A DNA stretch of 64,000 nucleotides from Sphaerolaimus hirsutus (GCA_964036195.1 OZ038450.1:15440701-15504700), one strand, 5' to 3'; positions 1 through 10,994 are shown, counted from the first letter of the stretch. The notes: generated from the sequence alone by a model not told the origin. A program made the numbers and translations.

Positions 1-427
1 CAACAGTCCTGAAATGGAAGGAGTCATTGCATTAAAACCTCACTGGCCATCGAAATTCAATTATATTTTTTTATGCGGACTTTATGTGCCTACACACATT
101 AGTTTTTATCAAAATCAACTCATACACCGGCTTTTAACACGTTTGCACTTACTGGAATGAGTCAAATTTTCCAAGTGAACAGTAGTTAACGGACACTTCA
201 TTCCATAAAACGGAAATGTACGTAAAGCTGACTAACGAGTTTTTCAAAGTTTTTTTATGAAATTTCGGTAGATAACTAGGTTTATATGACATGAATAGCC
301 ACAGCATAAAAATTGTTTAAAAAAAATTGGATAAGCACCGATGTTGGATATCAACAAAAATCATGATGACGCTCTTGATTCTGTGCAACCGGAACACATG
401 AGTATGGGCATCAACAAACTGTAAATA
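1..427. other. Intergenic, no gene seen
   Basis: AT-rich sequence with no convincing coding or RNA signal. Around 89-110 it has a diverged copy of the 'CCTACACACACTAG' terminus that recurs at 31052, 56266 and 58880, so part of it is old transposon sequence. Confidence 0.5.
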
Positions 428-982
428 CAGGGTGCGGCAATTTAGACCTGCGCTCTAGATTTCGAATAACTTGTCACTGGGTGGGCGGATTAACGTCAAA
501 TTTTAGTTCAACATTAACAACTAAATAGGAAAGGATTCCTGAAAATATGGCTGCGATAGCTCCACTCATTCTCAAGTTATTCATGCAAACGCGTAATTGT
601 CACTTTACCAACACCCCGTGATAGGTTTCAAACGGGATCCACTTTTCGGGACTCGGATCGGGATTGGGATGGTTTTTCAGTTTTTTTTCTCTTTTTTTCG
701 CAGCGGCATGCCAAAATGCGTTCACGCGCGCCACTAATCCGCTTTACCGATAAGGAAATCGGCAGACGCTTGCGTAATTGGCTGTAAAGCAAGGTGGTAG
801 TAAAGTGACAATTGTTGATGTTTGCATCAATAACTTGAGAACGAGTTGAGCTATCGAAGCTATATTTTCAGGGATCCTTTCCTATTTAATCGTTAATGTT
901 GAACTAAAAATTTACGTTAATCCGACCACCCAGTGACAAGTTATTCGAAATCTAGAGCGCAGGTCTAAATTGCCGCACCCTG
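428..982. mobile_element. TA-flanked inverted-repeat MITE (CAGGGTGCGG ends)
   Basis: The ends CAGGGTGCGGCAATTTAGAC and its reverse complement (ending CCGCACCCTG) form terminal inverted repeats of roughly 90 bp, directly flanked by TA on both sides (426-427 and 983-984). TA duplication plus long inverted repeats and no ORF fits a Tc1/mariner-like non-autonomous element. A related, more diverged copy is at 25919-27017, and a terminal remnant (CCGCACCCTGTA) is near 50171. Confidence 0.75.
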
Positions 983-1055
983 TACATTTATTTTGACAGT
1001 GCGTACTGTCATGTGCCAAACTTGACGCGACCAAACCCTAGCAAAAGAGAAAAAT

Positions 1056-1219
1056 CAGGGCGCGCGCGAACGCGCAGCCCCGCACGCAAAAATTCCGCGG
1101 TAGGCACCCAACCACTCGTTGAGCCCTCGGGGGTCAGCGCGGCCGGCGTGCAGTGGCCGAGCCTCGCCCCGGGAGTCCGGCCCTCCTGACCGCCGGAAAC
1201 TCCCCCGCCAGGTAAGTTT
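1056..1219 (-). ncRNA. U1: U1 spliceosomal snRNA (copy 1)
   Basis: U1 RNA base-pairs with 5' splice sites as part of the U1 snRNP. Read on the minus strand, the 164-nt sequence starts AAACTTACCTGGCGGGGGAG, which contains the splice-site-recognition arm. It continues through stem-loop I, the GGGCGAGGCT block, stem-loop II with loop ACTGCACGCC (U1A-type, compare AUUGCACUCC), GCTGACCCC, Sm site AATTTTTGCG, and a stem-loop IV closed by a TTCG loop ending CCCTG. Length and block order match canonical U1. The stem-loop I loop, GGTCAGGAGG, differs from the usual GAUCACGAAG. The region 1250-1277 holds the shared promoter element, and 1021-1038 (downstream) has a TTTGGTCGCGTCAAG motif also found after the copy at 53943, a possible 3' box. 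Confidence 0.93.
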
Positions 1220-1249
1220 ATGAGTGCTCGCCCTCGCCCAACCCACGCA

Positions 1250-1277
1250 CGCCTGAAACAACTATGTCGCGGGTTCA
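1250..1277 (-). promoter_or_regulatory. U1 proximal sequence element (PSE-like)
   Basis: Minus-strand TGAACCCGCG begins at -58 relative to the RNA start and is followed by TGTTTCAGG. The same two blocks occur at the same distance in all seven U1 genes of this window, which is the position of the snRNA PSE in animals. Confidence 0.75.
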
Positions 1278-1370
1278 GGTCCACGGATTCTAGTCCTCCT
1301 CAAACTCACCTTTCGAAAAACTGCCTGCTGTTAGCTGCGTGAACAAAATTGTGATGGTTACATCCTTCTA

Positions 1371-1746
1371 CCGTATTTCCTCGAAATACCCCCCCCCCCT
1401 CGAAATACCCCCCCCCCTCTCGAGACCACCATGAAACAATCACCCCCCCCCCCTCGAAATACCCCCCAAATTGAGTGTAAAACAATGTCGGAATCACGTT
1501 AGAACAGTGTTTATACCATCTACGTACTACTATTAGTCTACAGGAGTCTTTACATGTCAGTTATTGATGCATTTTTCTACCCCAGCGCACATCACAAACA
1601 ACGATTTTGTACTAGGATTTCAAAAAAGTTATTGTGAAAAAATACCCCCCCCCCCCCCTCGAAATACCCCCCCTCGTTTACCCCCCCCTCCTCTCGGGAC
1701 CACTATGAAACAATTACACCCCGGGGGGTATTTCGATGAAATACGG
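1371..1746. mobile_element. TA-flanked MITE, CCGTATTTC family
   Basis: Ends CCGTATTTCCTCGAAATAC and the reverse complement of CCGTATTTCATCGAAATAC, with TA at 1369-1370 and 1747-1748. The interior is runs of C or G punctuated by TCGAAATACC motifs. Each terminus is itself a small hairpin (GTATTTC..GAAATAC). A full-length relative in opposite orientation is at 8534-8957. Confidence 0.8.
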
Positions 1747-1896
1747 TAGTTAATTTCTTTCACAACAGACATAAAAATACATTACCTATGTGCTTTTTAG
1801 TTTACACACTAGATCTATTTTTGTTATTAAATCCAATTGTGGGCAATTAAAAAACAACTCATTTAAAAAAAATCAATTTCAATTGGAAAAGTGATT

Positions 1897-2825
1897 ACCG
1901 TATTTCCTCATAATACCCCCAGCAGGTTTAGTATTCCAGAGTGTAAATTTTGAGGGAGGCTTATTCGGTGGGGGGGGGGGGGTATTATTCCCCAGAAATT
2001 TGTGAGATGGGCCATAGTAAAGATTTGCTTTTTTTATACCCAAAAACGGTAATCAACCAGAGTTGTTAAAAGGTACGTACGTTTACTCGAAAAATAACGC
2101 ACTTGTACGCGTACACTTTCAAAGCGTACGCGTACGGAAAATGTATTTATGAAAATTCAATGTGGGACATATTTATAAAGTAACTACACTGCTATGTATT
2201 TACAGGAGTGGTTCCATTGAATATTTTAGATATGCGGGGGTAGTGCCTTTAAAAATTTCAAATTTCGCAACCAAATCGAAATGGTTGTGGAGACAATGGA
2301 TGTGGTAAACGAGTCGGGAGAACGATGATTTTTATCTCCAAGAAAAAAAGAGACCTTGAAAACAATATAATCTGTCATTTGCTTATAGAAAAACATACGT
2401 TGTGCTGTACACGTATGAAAAAGTGCCCACTTTAACACATTCTATGAAGAAAAGAAGTCATTTCAACACTCACAAAAAAGTACCCACATTTACGTGTACG
2501 TACGAGTAAAAAAAAAGTATTTTACGTTTTCTATACTTTGTGGTGAGTAAAAAAAAATACTTTATGTTTACATATACTTTAAAAAAAGATCAGTAATTCT
2601 AACAACTCTGTAATAAACATGATAAAACAGGATATATTTAGACATATCAATGAAGATAGCTACACAAGCTAGTCCTATGTGTAGCTGGGATGCATATTGG
2701 CATTAATTAACACATCATGTACCTTGCATGCATGATGTACCTTATTCCAGACGGGGGTATTTCGAGGGGAGTTTATTTTTCTTCGGCTCCAAAAGACCCG
2801 GGGGTATTTCGAGGAAATATGGTAT
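1897..2825. mobile_element. CCGTATTTC-family MITE interrupted by another element
   Basis: A left end TACCGTATTTCCTC near 1897 and a right end GAGGAAATATGGTA near 2825 bracket about 900 bp. Inside it sits the hAT-like element 2058-2610, which has its own target-site duplication, so this is a nested insertion. The remaining interior is G-rich and has no gene. Confidence 0.5.
2058..2610. mobile_element. hAT-like MITE (CAGAGTTGTTAAAAG ends)
   Basis: Left terminus CAGAGTTGTTAAAAG, right terminus ..AACAACTCTG. Flanks TAATCAAC (2050-2057) and TAATAAAC (2611-2618) match at 7 of 8 bases, an 8-bp duplication typical of hAT elements. The interior is rich in GTACGT/TTTACTC motifs and has no transposase. 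Relatives lie at 6300-7720 and 7730-7940. Confidence 0.75.
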
Positions 2826-2934
2826 GTGTGTTTAAGCACCTTTTAAAGTACTAATTTGTTCAATCTCTACTGCTTCCAATGATATCTGATTGCAGGCGTC
2901 CATTGAACTTTAGCGTATCCTGTCAACAAGCATA

Positions 2935-3401
2935 CCGTATTTCCTCGAAATACCCCCGGGGGGTTTATTTTTTCAGAGTGAGAATTTTGAGGGGGGGTTA
3001 AACAAGGGGGGGGGGGGGTATTTCGAGGGGGGGGTTTATTATTTCGCCAGAAATTTTTTGAAATCCCAGTACTAAAATGTCGTCTGAAACGTACGCAGAC
3101 GTCGAAAAATGCAACAAAAATCGCCATTTATAAGACTCTAAAGACATTTATAAGTGTGTAGACGTACAAACACTGTTCTCACATAACAGAGTCATCGTTT
3201 TTAACGTGTGTTCTGCATTGTCGGGATGACAAACCGCAGCCTTTGTCGTTTACGTTCTTTATACACTAAATTTGGGGGGGGTATTTCGAGGGGGGGGTTT
3301 ATAAGTTCATAGTGTCCATTTTGAGGGGGGGGTTTATAAGTTCATAGTGTCCATTTTGAGGGGGGGTATTTCGAGGGGGGGGGTATTTCGAGGAAATACG
3401 G
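2935..3401. mobile_element. TA-flanked MITE, CCGTATTTC family
   Basis: Termini CCGTATTTCCTCGAAATAC / GTATTTCGAGGAAATACGG are flanked by TA (2933-2934, 3402-3403). The interior, including the block with TCGTCTGAAACGTACGCAG, is shared with the copy at 59166-59556. Confidence 0.8.
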
Positions 3402-3491
3402 TATATTAGGTACATTGATTTTGGCAGTGTTTACCGGGGCAACATTAACTGCCAAACTTGACGTGTCCGAAGACCATCAAAAGAGAAAAAT

Positions 3492-3655
3492 CAGGGCGCG
3501 CGCGAACGCGCAGCCCCGCACACAAAAATTCCGCGGTAGGCACCCAACCACTCGTTGAGCCCTCGGGGGTCAGCGCGGCCGGCGTGCAGTGGCCGAGCCT
3601 CGCCCCGGGAGTCCGGCCCTCCTGACCGCCGGAAACTCCCTCGCCAGGTAAGTTT
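3492..3655 (-). ncRNA. U1: U1 spliceosomal snRNA (copy 2)
   Basis: A 164-nt minus-strand U1 gene with the canonical-type arm AAACTTACCTGG and Sm site AATTTTTG. It differs from copy 1 by few bases. One falls in the CGGGGG strand that pairs with CCCCCG (helix H), where CGAGGG breaks a pair, so this copy may be less stable. The promoter element starts at -58. Upstream sequence (TCAGGCGCCAACTC..) is shared with copy 4 at 8079, and a downstream block (GTACATTGATTTTGGCAGTG, 3410-3429) is shared with copies 1 and 4, so the duplicated unit is larger than the RNA. Confidence 0.9.
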
Positions 3656-3686
3656 ATGAGTGCTCGCCACTGCGCGGCCCACGCGC

Positions 3687-3713
3687 GACTGAAACACCTA
3701 TGTCGCGGGTTCA
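3687..3713 (-). promoter_or_regulatory. U1 PSE-like element
   Basis: Minus-strand TGAACCCGCG at -58 followed by GTGTTTCA, as in the other U1 copies. Confidence 0.7.
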
Positions 3714-3749
3714 GGCGCCAACTCTAGTTGAAAATCTGAACTGGCAGGT

Positions 3750-4473
3750 CATCAATTCAAATTTCGCGAATTCGCGGCGCATAGCGAAAAGGAATATGTA
3801 TTCTGACGAATATTGCAACACAATTTATGGTGCCTGGCCCCATTCCTCTTGCGCCATCTAGTGCCTGGTGCTATTTTTTGTGGCGCCATCTGGTCAGTGG
3901 GCCATGTTTTACAATGCCTGGCGCCATTGTGATGGGAGTTTCTATCACTAGTGAACACCACAGTTGCGAAAACATATTGCTTTCACTCAAAAAAGTGTAT
4001 ACTCGAGTACCGAGTAAACAAGTAGTCCTTCTAATAAAGTAAGGTAGCTGAGAAATATTCCTTTGAATATTTTAAGCTATTGAGTTCAACTCTGCGTTTT
4101 GGTGTCAGATATCAGAATAGTTGTGAACTAAAAATTGCCAGGTCAGTTATAACATATAAGAAGAACTTAGAGTTTGTGGGTGTAAAAAAGTTTGGTTCAA
4201 CTATTTTCGGGTTGGGTATCAGTTTCCCCTGGAATTAAGGATGGGTTTTTTGGTTTGCTTTTCATATTGTAATTTTCAAAGGTTTTATCCATTTAATAAA
4301 ATGACCACGAATCGGGTTGAAAAATAAAGGCACTCCCTCCTCTACTTTGAATGAGCTACTGCACAAATTGTTTTCCATTGTTTTGATCAAGCTTCCTGAA
4401 CAATTTGCAAACTGATCTCCTTTAGGATGCAGCAGCCCTCTGGATTAAGTTTGATCTGAATCGATAACAGTTA
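3750..4473. other. Intergenic, no gene seen
   Basis: AT-rich, with a short run of GGTGCCTGGCGCCAT-like repeats around 3830-3930 that resembles the GGCGCC-rich cores of transposons elsewhere in the window. No coding signal. Confidence 0.45.
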
Positions 4474-5050
4474 GGTAAAACTCGGCAGACATAATGCGAG
4501 TCAATGGTCTAACGAATTTTTGTACAAGTGCCATTGTTACTCAATTTTATTGCAATTGACACCTGTATTTCATGCTTAGGGATGACCATCAACAAATTTT
4601 TCAATTAGATAAGTGAAAAGTCGCCGACGAAAGTTGAATTTAACATCTACACTTGATAAATATATGATAATTTCTTATTATTACGAACAAAGTGAGCGTT
4701 TTTGTTATTCAGAGCAATTTTTAGATTTTCAAAATGATCCAGATTTCGCTAGTGGTGTACAGTGATTAGGGTCGTACTTCCCTTGTTCTTTCGCACGCAC
4801 ACGTACGTACTTTTTTGTTGGAATTTGTCTGGGCTGTTACAATGAAATACCTTGCTATCTGCTTTCATATGACAATGTGTGTATCCAGTTTATCCTGTTC
4901 TCGCATAAAACGTTGGATTGAATAAGATCTACTGTAAATCGAATGGAATGCATTCATTCAAATTCTAAATTAACTTACAATTTTAACGAAATTTGAAATT
5001 GGTACGTAAGGGCCGAATCACTGACTCCTTTCATGTCTGCCGAGTTTATG
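4474..5050. mobile_element. Inverted-repeat element (AAACTCGGCAGACAT ends)
   Basis: Begins with AAAACTCGGCAGACAT and ends with ATGTCTGCCGAGTTTA. The whole unit recurs in inverted orientation at about 52477-53055, inside an intron of ZF-D, with the same interior (for example the Y-rich block CCTTGTTCTTTCGCACG). No ORF. Superfamily not assigned. Confidence 0.65.
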
Positions 5051-5327
5051 CGCTTTAATGCACATTGGCAGCAAGCCAATTGTAATTTGCAAAAACACAA
5101 GCAGATGAAAATAAACTACCTAATGTCTCCATGGATAACATAATCAGAGTCAAACAGCTGACTATTGTAGCAACCACATTTGCCTACACAGAAAGGTGTT
5201 AGTGTACAGATAAAGCTTTGATATCGGGTTTGGTTGGGCAGTAGATTTAAGTGTGGATTTTGGATCCAAAAACGCTCGGGGATTGGGTTAGGTCGGGCGT
5301 GGTCCCAAACCTAACTATCAGGTGCCA

Positions 5328-5476
5328 GTCCCGCACCTTGTAAAGACAAATGTCAAATGTCATGCAATATGTTGACAGTTCAGTAATAAAATCCTTTCTT
5401 TTTCATCTTAATTGAACATTATACATGACATTTGACACTTGACTTTACTCTTTACAGGGTGTGGGACCGCCCCAAG
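5328..5476. mobile_element. Short inverted-repeat MITE (GTCCCGCACC ends)
   Basis: Left GTGCCAGTCCCGCACCTTGT and right ACAGGGTGTGGGACCGCCCC form an imperfect inverted repeat around TGACATTTGACA motifs. Similar TGTAAAATGTCATGTGTCA-type units occur at 35083-35448 and 53110-53260. Confidence 0.5.
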
Positions 5477-5769
5477 TACAAAAAATTATTGGGCTTAGTT
5501 GCCTTTGGGTTGGGTCATGTCTGGTCCCAATTCTATTGCAGGTAAGTTGATATTTAGGAATTTACATTATATAATGCCTCCAATTTCCATGAACAAGAGG
5601 AAATAATAGTCATTTTATGCACAGTTGCGCTTGTATTTACTAGAAACATTTCATCTTGGATGTAGGAGTGGATCATTCTTCTGGACTGGATTTAGAATTT
5701 AGAATGGTTGGATTTTTTAGAATTTAGAATGGTTGGACTTTTTTGCGATAAAAATTCGAAAACTTTATA

Positions 5770-5896
5770 ACGTATTTCTTCTAATAGAAAGGCAGGTTTA
5801 TAATAGAAGGGCGTCTCCAATAGAAGGTACACTTTTTCAACTTAATTTGGTCCTAGAAATAACTAGAAGGGCGCCCTTGTATTAGAAGAAATACGG
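5770..5896. mobile_element. TA-flanked MITE, small (CGTATTTCTTCTAATAG)
   Basis: A compact palindromic element ending in GAAGAAATACGG-TA. Related to the one at 11206-11324 inside intron 1 of ZF-A. The middle consists of AATAGAAGGGCG repeats. Confidence 0.6.
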
Positions 5897-6001
5897 TAAA
5901 AAACTTTTAATGTTATAGCTATTCTAAAAGTTATTCCGTCGAATGTATTTTCAATTTTTATCTACATCTTTGCAAAAGGTCGCGAATGCTCACCTGTTGT
6001 T

Positions 6002-6026
6002 TGAACCCGCGACTGCGATGTTTCAA
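6002..6026 (+). promoter_or_regulatory. U1 PSE-like element (variant copy)
   Basis: TGAACCCGCG starts at -58 and TGTTTCAA follows at 6019. The element is conserved although the rest of the upstream DNA differs from the canonical copies. Confidence 0.7.
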
Positions 6027-6059
6027 GTGCGGATGGGGCGCCTGGTTGCGGGGGCTCAT

Positions 6060-6223
6060 AAACTAACCTGGCGGGGGAGGGGCGGCGGTCAGGAGGGCCG
6101 GACTCCCGGGGCGAGGCGCACCCCTTGCACGCCGGGTGCCGCTGACCCCCGAGGCCTCAGCGAGTGGCTGGGCGCCTACCGCAGAATTTAGGCGTGAGGG
6201 GCAACGCGTTCGCGCGTGCCCTG
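6060..6223 (+). ncRNA. U1: Variant U1 snRNA, 5' arm altered (copy 3)
   Basis: 164 nt with all U1 blocks, but the recognition arm reads AAACTAACCTGG: position 6 is A instead of U. It would pair with GGTTAGTTT rather than GGTAAGTTT. The rest carries the variant set seen again at 60251: stem-loop II arms GCACCC/GGGTGC, stem-loop III CAGC/GCTG, and stem-loop IV ACGCG/CGCGT. Unlike that copy, its Sm site reads AATTTAGGCG instead of AATTTTTGCG, which should weaken Sm-ring assembly, so this copy may be a pseudogene. Confidence 0.88.
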
Positions 6224-6249
6224 CTTTGCGTTTCGGTGGTAGACCCATT

Positions 6250-6765
6250 CCTAAGGTTAACAACAAGAACACAATGGCCACATACCTATGGCGTTGCATG
6301 GTGTTAATACATATTTATGTTACTCAAAAATTACGTATACTTGAGTATTTACGTTTGTGTATACTTTGCAAAAAGTACCTGTACTCGCTTTTACGTACAC
6401 TTTTTAAAGTAGTCGAGTACAGAATACGTATTTCACATATGCTTTTTCAAGGCATAGATGGGGAAGAAAGGCGAAAAAATGAAAAATAGGAAAAAAAATT
6501 GCTAAAAATAGGCACAAAACACACGAACTAGTAAATTTGATAGTAGAAAATTGTCAAAAAGGTATGACAATTAGTGATTTTCGAGTGAAAATTACATAAA
6601 AATACTCACTTTTACATTTTCTAGGGGGAAAGTATTTTACTCATGTTGACTCATGAGTAAAAGTCAAAAAATTACTTTATATTTTGTGTACTCAGCGGGT
6701 GAGTAAAAATAAAATACATTATGTTTACGTATACTTTGAAAACATTCCATACTTTGAACAACTCT
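6250..6765. repeat. hAT-like remnant rich in TTTACTC/GAGTA motifs
   Basis: Same low-complexity interior as 2058-2610 (TACTTGAGTA, TTTACTCATG, GTATACTTTG) and a right terminus AACAACTCTGG near 6764. The left end is not clear. No gene. Confidence 0.45.
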
Positions 6766-6839
6766 GGCATGCACACCAGTATTTAGACCAACGAAATTTG
6801 GGGGACTAATAAAACTGTCTCTGACACATTTCAGTTTAC

Positions 6840-7720
6840 CAGAGTTGATAGTGGATATTTACTTTTACTCTGAAATACATGTAAAACTGCATACTGGGTA
6901 AATACTCATGGGTACAATACTTTCATTGTGCCAGTACCCATCTGTACACGTACTTTTTCATCAGTATTTTATATCTAAGTATTTCAGAAAATTCCAATAT
7001 GCACACAAAAGGAAAAGTAACTATGTATTCGCTGTCTGTACATCTGGATGTTTTAATATTTTCACATGTAATTTGTTCTCAGAATGCAGGCATCTATTGT
7101 CTAAAGCTAGTATTTATCACTTGCCGTTAGCACCCATGTAACCCAAAAATTAATCTATTTATGCTCCTGTGACAAAAATATTGATTTACTCAAAAATACT
7201 TGAAAAAATACTTAAATGCAATTTTACCTAAGTACTGGGTAAAAAAAAGTATTTTACCCAGGTATTTTGAATATTTCAGTACTTATAACAACTCTACAAT
7301 AACATGCAGTTTACCAGAAATTTGGCAGCGATCAGAAATCACACATTCTGGTGAACTCAAATGTTTACTAAAAAACAAAGTTGTAAATGAAACGTTACTT
7401 TTACTCAAAAGGTATGCATACTCGAGTACTGAGATAATACACATACACATGCATTGAAAAAGAATCTGTACTTGCCTGTACAATTAATTTTTGAGAGTAC
7501 TTGAGTACAGTAGAGTAATTTGTGTGAGTACAGAAATGGTATTTTGCCATTAACAACCCATGCTTTTCATAAAGAATATTAATTAATAGAAAGAAAAGAC
7601 ATGAGTAAAAGAAAAAATTTCACTTTATCTTTTCTGTACTCGGGGGGGGGGGGGGGTGAGTAAAAAATACTTTATGCATATACATACTTTGAAAAAAGTA
7701 AAGTACTTTTAACAACTCTG
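6840..7720. mobile_element. Cluster of hAT-like MITE copies (CAGAGTTG family)
   Basis: A left end CAGAGTTGATAG at 6840 and right ends AACAACTCT near 7300 and 7720 enclose repeated TACTTTTACTC / GAGTAAAA motifs. CAGTTTAC at 6832-6839 recurs near 7309 and could be a target duplication. At least two overlapping or nested copies. No coding content. Confidence 0.5.
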
Positions 7721-7729
7721 GTTCTTAAC

Positions 7730-7940
7730 CATAGTTGTTAAAGTGTATTTTTGTTTACACGATAAATACTTATACTTGAGTAAATACCTTTATGTTTCCT
7801 CCCAAAAGGAATACCAGTATTCACTTACCAAAAACGTATTTTAAGGGGATGCAGAAAGTCACATTTTTTGTACTCAGCCGTGAGTAAAATAAAAATACTT
7901 TGCGTACTTTAAAAACGTTTAATTGATTTTAACAACCCTG
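7730..7940. mobile_element. hAT-like MITE, short
   Basis: CATAGTTGTTAAAG ... TTTTAACAACCCTG with flanks TTCTTAAC (7722-7729) and TTCTAAAC (7941-7948), a 7/8 match. Same family as 2058-2610, inserted next to the right end of another copy. Confidence 0.7.
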
Positions 7941-8078
7941 TTCTAAACAGCTTCACGAGTGTCAAAACTTTCAAGTCTATTTATCGTTGTTCATGCACAA
8001 TAAATTTTACATGTAAATGTACACAAGTACATTTATTTTGGCAGTGTTTCGTAGGCCAACTGCAGCAGCGGAACAGAC

Positions 8079-8242
8079 CAGGGCGCGCGCGAACGCGCAG
8101 CCCCTCACACAAAAATTCCGCGGTAGGCACCCAACCACTCGTTGAGCCCTCGGGGGTCAGCGCGGCCGGCGTGCAGTGGCCGAGCCTCGCCCCGGGAGTC
8201 CGGCCCTCCTGACCGCCGGAAACTCCCCCGCCAGGTAAGTTT
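8079..8242 (-). ncRNA. U1: U1 spliceosomal snRNA (copy 4)
   Basis: 164-nt canonical-arm U1 on the minus strand, with intact Sm site AATTTTTG and stem-loop IV TTCG loop. The upstream region shares TCAGGCGCCAACTC and CAGGTCATCAATT with copy 2. Downstream it keeps GTACATTTATTTTGGCAGTG (8028-8047). Confidence 0.92.
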
Positions 8243-8272
8243 ATGAGTGCTCGCCACTGCGCAGCCGACGCA

Positions 8273-8300
8273 CGCCTGAAACAACTTTCTCGCGGGTTCA
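8273..8300 (-). promoter_or_regulatory. U1 PSE-like element
   Basis: TGAACCCGCG at -58 on the minus strand, followed by TTGTTTCAGG. Confidence 0.7.
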
Positions 8301-8533
8301 GGCGCCAACTCGAGTTGAATAGCAGGTCATCAATTGAACTCAACTAACTAGCAGGTCATCAATTCAAGTGTGTGTGTGTTTTTCATAGTGTGTTTTTCAA
8401 AAGATCAAAATATCCCATAATATTGACATTTTTACAATTTTTGTAAATTTTATCATGTTGCATAAGTTTCATTTTAGGTAGATGCAGTAGTTTTTCTCTG
8501 ATACTACTGTTGGGCCTGTCAATCAATCAGATA

Positions 8534-8957
8534 CCGTATTTCATCGAAATACCCCCCGGGGGGTGATTGTTTCATAGTGGTCCCGAGAGGAGGGAGTTAA
8601 ACGAGGGGGGGGTATTTCGAGGGGGGGGTATTTTTTCACAATAACTTTTTTGAAATCCTAGTACAAAATCGTTGTTTGTGATGTGCGCTGGGGTAGAAAA
8701 ATGCATCAATAACTGACATGTAAAGACTCCTGTAGACTAATAGTAGTACGTAGATGGTATAAACACTGTTCTAACGTGATTCCGACATTGTTTTAACGTG
8801 TGTTCTGCACTACGCAGAACACAAACTGCAGTATTTGTTTTGTACGTTCTCTTTACACTCAATCTGGGGGGGGTATTTCGAGGGGGGGTGATTGTTTCAT
8901 AGTGGTCTCGAGAGGGGGGGGGGGTCAAACGAGGGGGGGTATTTCGAGGAAATACGG
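8534..8957. mobile_element. TA-flanked MITE, CCGTATTTC family
   Basis: CCGTATTTCATCGAAATAC ... GTATTTCGAGGAAATACGG with TA at 8532-8533 and 8958-8959. It is the inverted, longer relative of 1371-1746, sharing the internal GATGTGCGCTGGGGTAG block. A partial third copy begins at about 8967. Confidence 0.8.
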
Positions 8958-9089
8958 TAGATAGATACCGTATTACCTCGAAACACCCCCAGAGAGTTTA
9001 TTATTTCGCCAGCAACGTTTATTATTTCCATACAAATTTGATGGACTAGATTCAAAGATTGAAAAAACAATTAATCTCAATCACAGCAA

Positions 9090-9375
9090 AAACAATTCTC
9101 GTGAAGTGCTCTGAAGTGGTGTGAAGCGTCCCTTGTGATGACACTTCAGAGCCTGATCATCACGCCTGATCACCAGGCACTTCATGACCCGTGATCACAC
9201 TTCAGAGCCTGATCACGCCTGATCATTGATGGAATGCACTTCATCGACACTTCACGGATGTCTTTATTAAATTGTATGTTTAAAAAAATTGGAAATTCAT
9301 GACGTGACTTGAAATGCCTGCGAGTGCCTGCGTGAAGTCACTTCACCGCAGATCACGGCAGGTCACTAGCACTGT
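9090..9375. repeat. GATCA/CACTTCA-rich degenerate repeat
   Basis: Repeated ACTTCAGAGCCTGATCA and GTGAAGTG units in both orientations, giving hairpin potential. Probably a decayed foldback element. Confidence 0.4.
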
Positions 9376-9455
9376 CTTTGCTGTGAATCTTTTCCATATC
9401 ATTGCAACATCGTCTTTTGTAAAAAAGAATTGAAAATCGCAATTCAGAGTAAATA

Positions 9456-10612
9456 AACACCTTCCCGATCAAGTCCGGCCCCCTAATTTTGTATTCACTT
9501 CGCATGCCCTACCTTCTGTTGTGGGAGGGGTGGAAAGCTAATACTTGTGGGGTATATAGGTGCAACGTCCCACTACCCCTCATGAAAAAATGGGGCAGCG
9601 GCGACTCACTATAGAGGGGGTCGACGTAAATGTGAAAAAATTTGCCCCATTTTCACTGTCCCGCACAGGTCCGGCCCCCAGTTTATTTCTTACACGTCGG
9701 CTTGAAAAAGGGGCATTAGGCACCAATAACACCACATAAAAGTGACGCTAAGGGCTAATGACCTTCTCAAATGGCGCCAGTGCCATGGCGCTATTCCATC
9801 ACTAATCCCAACACCTCAATATTTATTCCCTATCCCAAACGCTAAATTTTAAAAGGCACTTTTCGCTTTTATTTTGTGACAAACTTGACGCGCTGGTTTA
9901 GGGTGTTTTATAGAGGAATGTTGAAGGTGTCAAGTTGCGTAAAGAACTATACCCCAAAAATGCCTCCATTTGAAAATTTACTTGGGGTTAATTTAAAATT
10001 GAAAATTTTGACAATTTTTGTTCCTGTGATCGCTTAATTTTGACATCATGAAGTTCACCCCAAGTAAATTTTCTTATGGAGGCGTTTTTGAGGTAAAGTT
10101 TATTACGCAGCTTGGAACCTTACACCCCCCTCTTAAAATCATTGTAAACCAGCGTGTGAAGTGTGTAAAAAAATAAAAGCAAAAAATGCATTTCAAAATT
10201 TGCAAAAGTTCTTTTTCTTTTCTGCTGCTTAGGGGGTGGGTGTTTGTGGAATGTTAGTGACGGAATGGCGCGATGGCACTGGCGCCATTTGAGGTAGCCA
10301 AGTGGTGTCGCGCCATCGCACCTATTTCCTGTGGCGTTATTGGCGTCTGACGCCCCTTTTTCATGCCGTAGCGTAAGAAATAAACTGGGGGCCGGACCTG
10401 TGCGGGACAGGGAAAACGCCACGAAATTTTTTCACATATACGACGACCCTCTCTATAGTGAGTCGCCGCTGCCCCATTTATTCATGAGGGCTGGTGGGGG
10501 GTTGCACCTATATATCCCACAAGTATTAGCTTTCCACCCCTCCCACAACCAGAGATAGGGAATGTGAAGTGAAAATAAAAATAGGGGGCTGGACTTAATC
10601 GGGAAGGTGTTT
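9456..10612. mobile_element. Large foldback element (AACACCTTCCCG ends)
   Basis: Ends AACACCTTCCCGATCAAGTC and its near reverse complement, with long internal inverted similarity (both arms carry the GGGGCCGGACCTGTGCGGGAC block and TAAGAAATAAACTGGGGG). Related to 40726-41436 in ZF-C. The open frames inside are frames through the arms and do not look like proteins. Confidence 0.65.
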
Positions 10613-10925
10613 GTAATATGAGATAAAAAGTTGGCAGAAAAAGCATACCGTAAATTCGGATAACAAATATGACACCTGCGCCGGCGTGTGTAAGTTTATT
10701 GAGATGTATTGTTATAAATCTGTAACTGTATCCAAAAACAATTTTTCAAAAAAAAGAAAACGGTGTGTGAAAATTTGGCACCTGGCCAACGCGCGAATAT
10801 TTTTATTTGATGCCACCGACCGAATGGTATGACAGCGGCACTGCACGCCCTTCAGCAAATTCCGATTTGTAAAGAAATGATGACACTGAAAATTAAATAG
10901 ATTCTGCTTTGATGCTGGTATAACG

Positions 10926-10994
10926 ATGATAGAAGATGAGGGAGTAGACGTTCTGCGGACTCAAAATTGTTGTCCAGATATTTCGACGGATGAG
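10926..10994 (+). CDS. ZF-A exon 1 (possible start)
   Basis: 23 codons from ATG ending STDE before the donor GTTTGT, phase 0, compatible with the next exon. Short, acidic (MIEDEGVDV) and without a finger, as expected for an N-terminus. Chosen by position and phase only; an earlier exon cannot be excluded. Confidence 0.4.

Noticed and set aside
1009..1284. 91-aa and 68-aa open frames rich in Arg/Gly, repeated at 3491, 6063, 7981, 53833, 59616 and 59683
   Set aside because: They are frames through the U1 snRNA genes. Conservation follows RNA structure, not codons.
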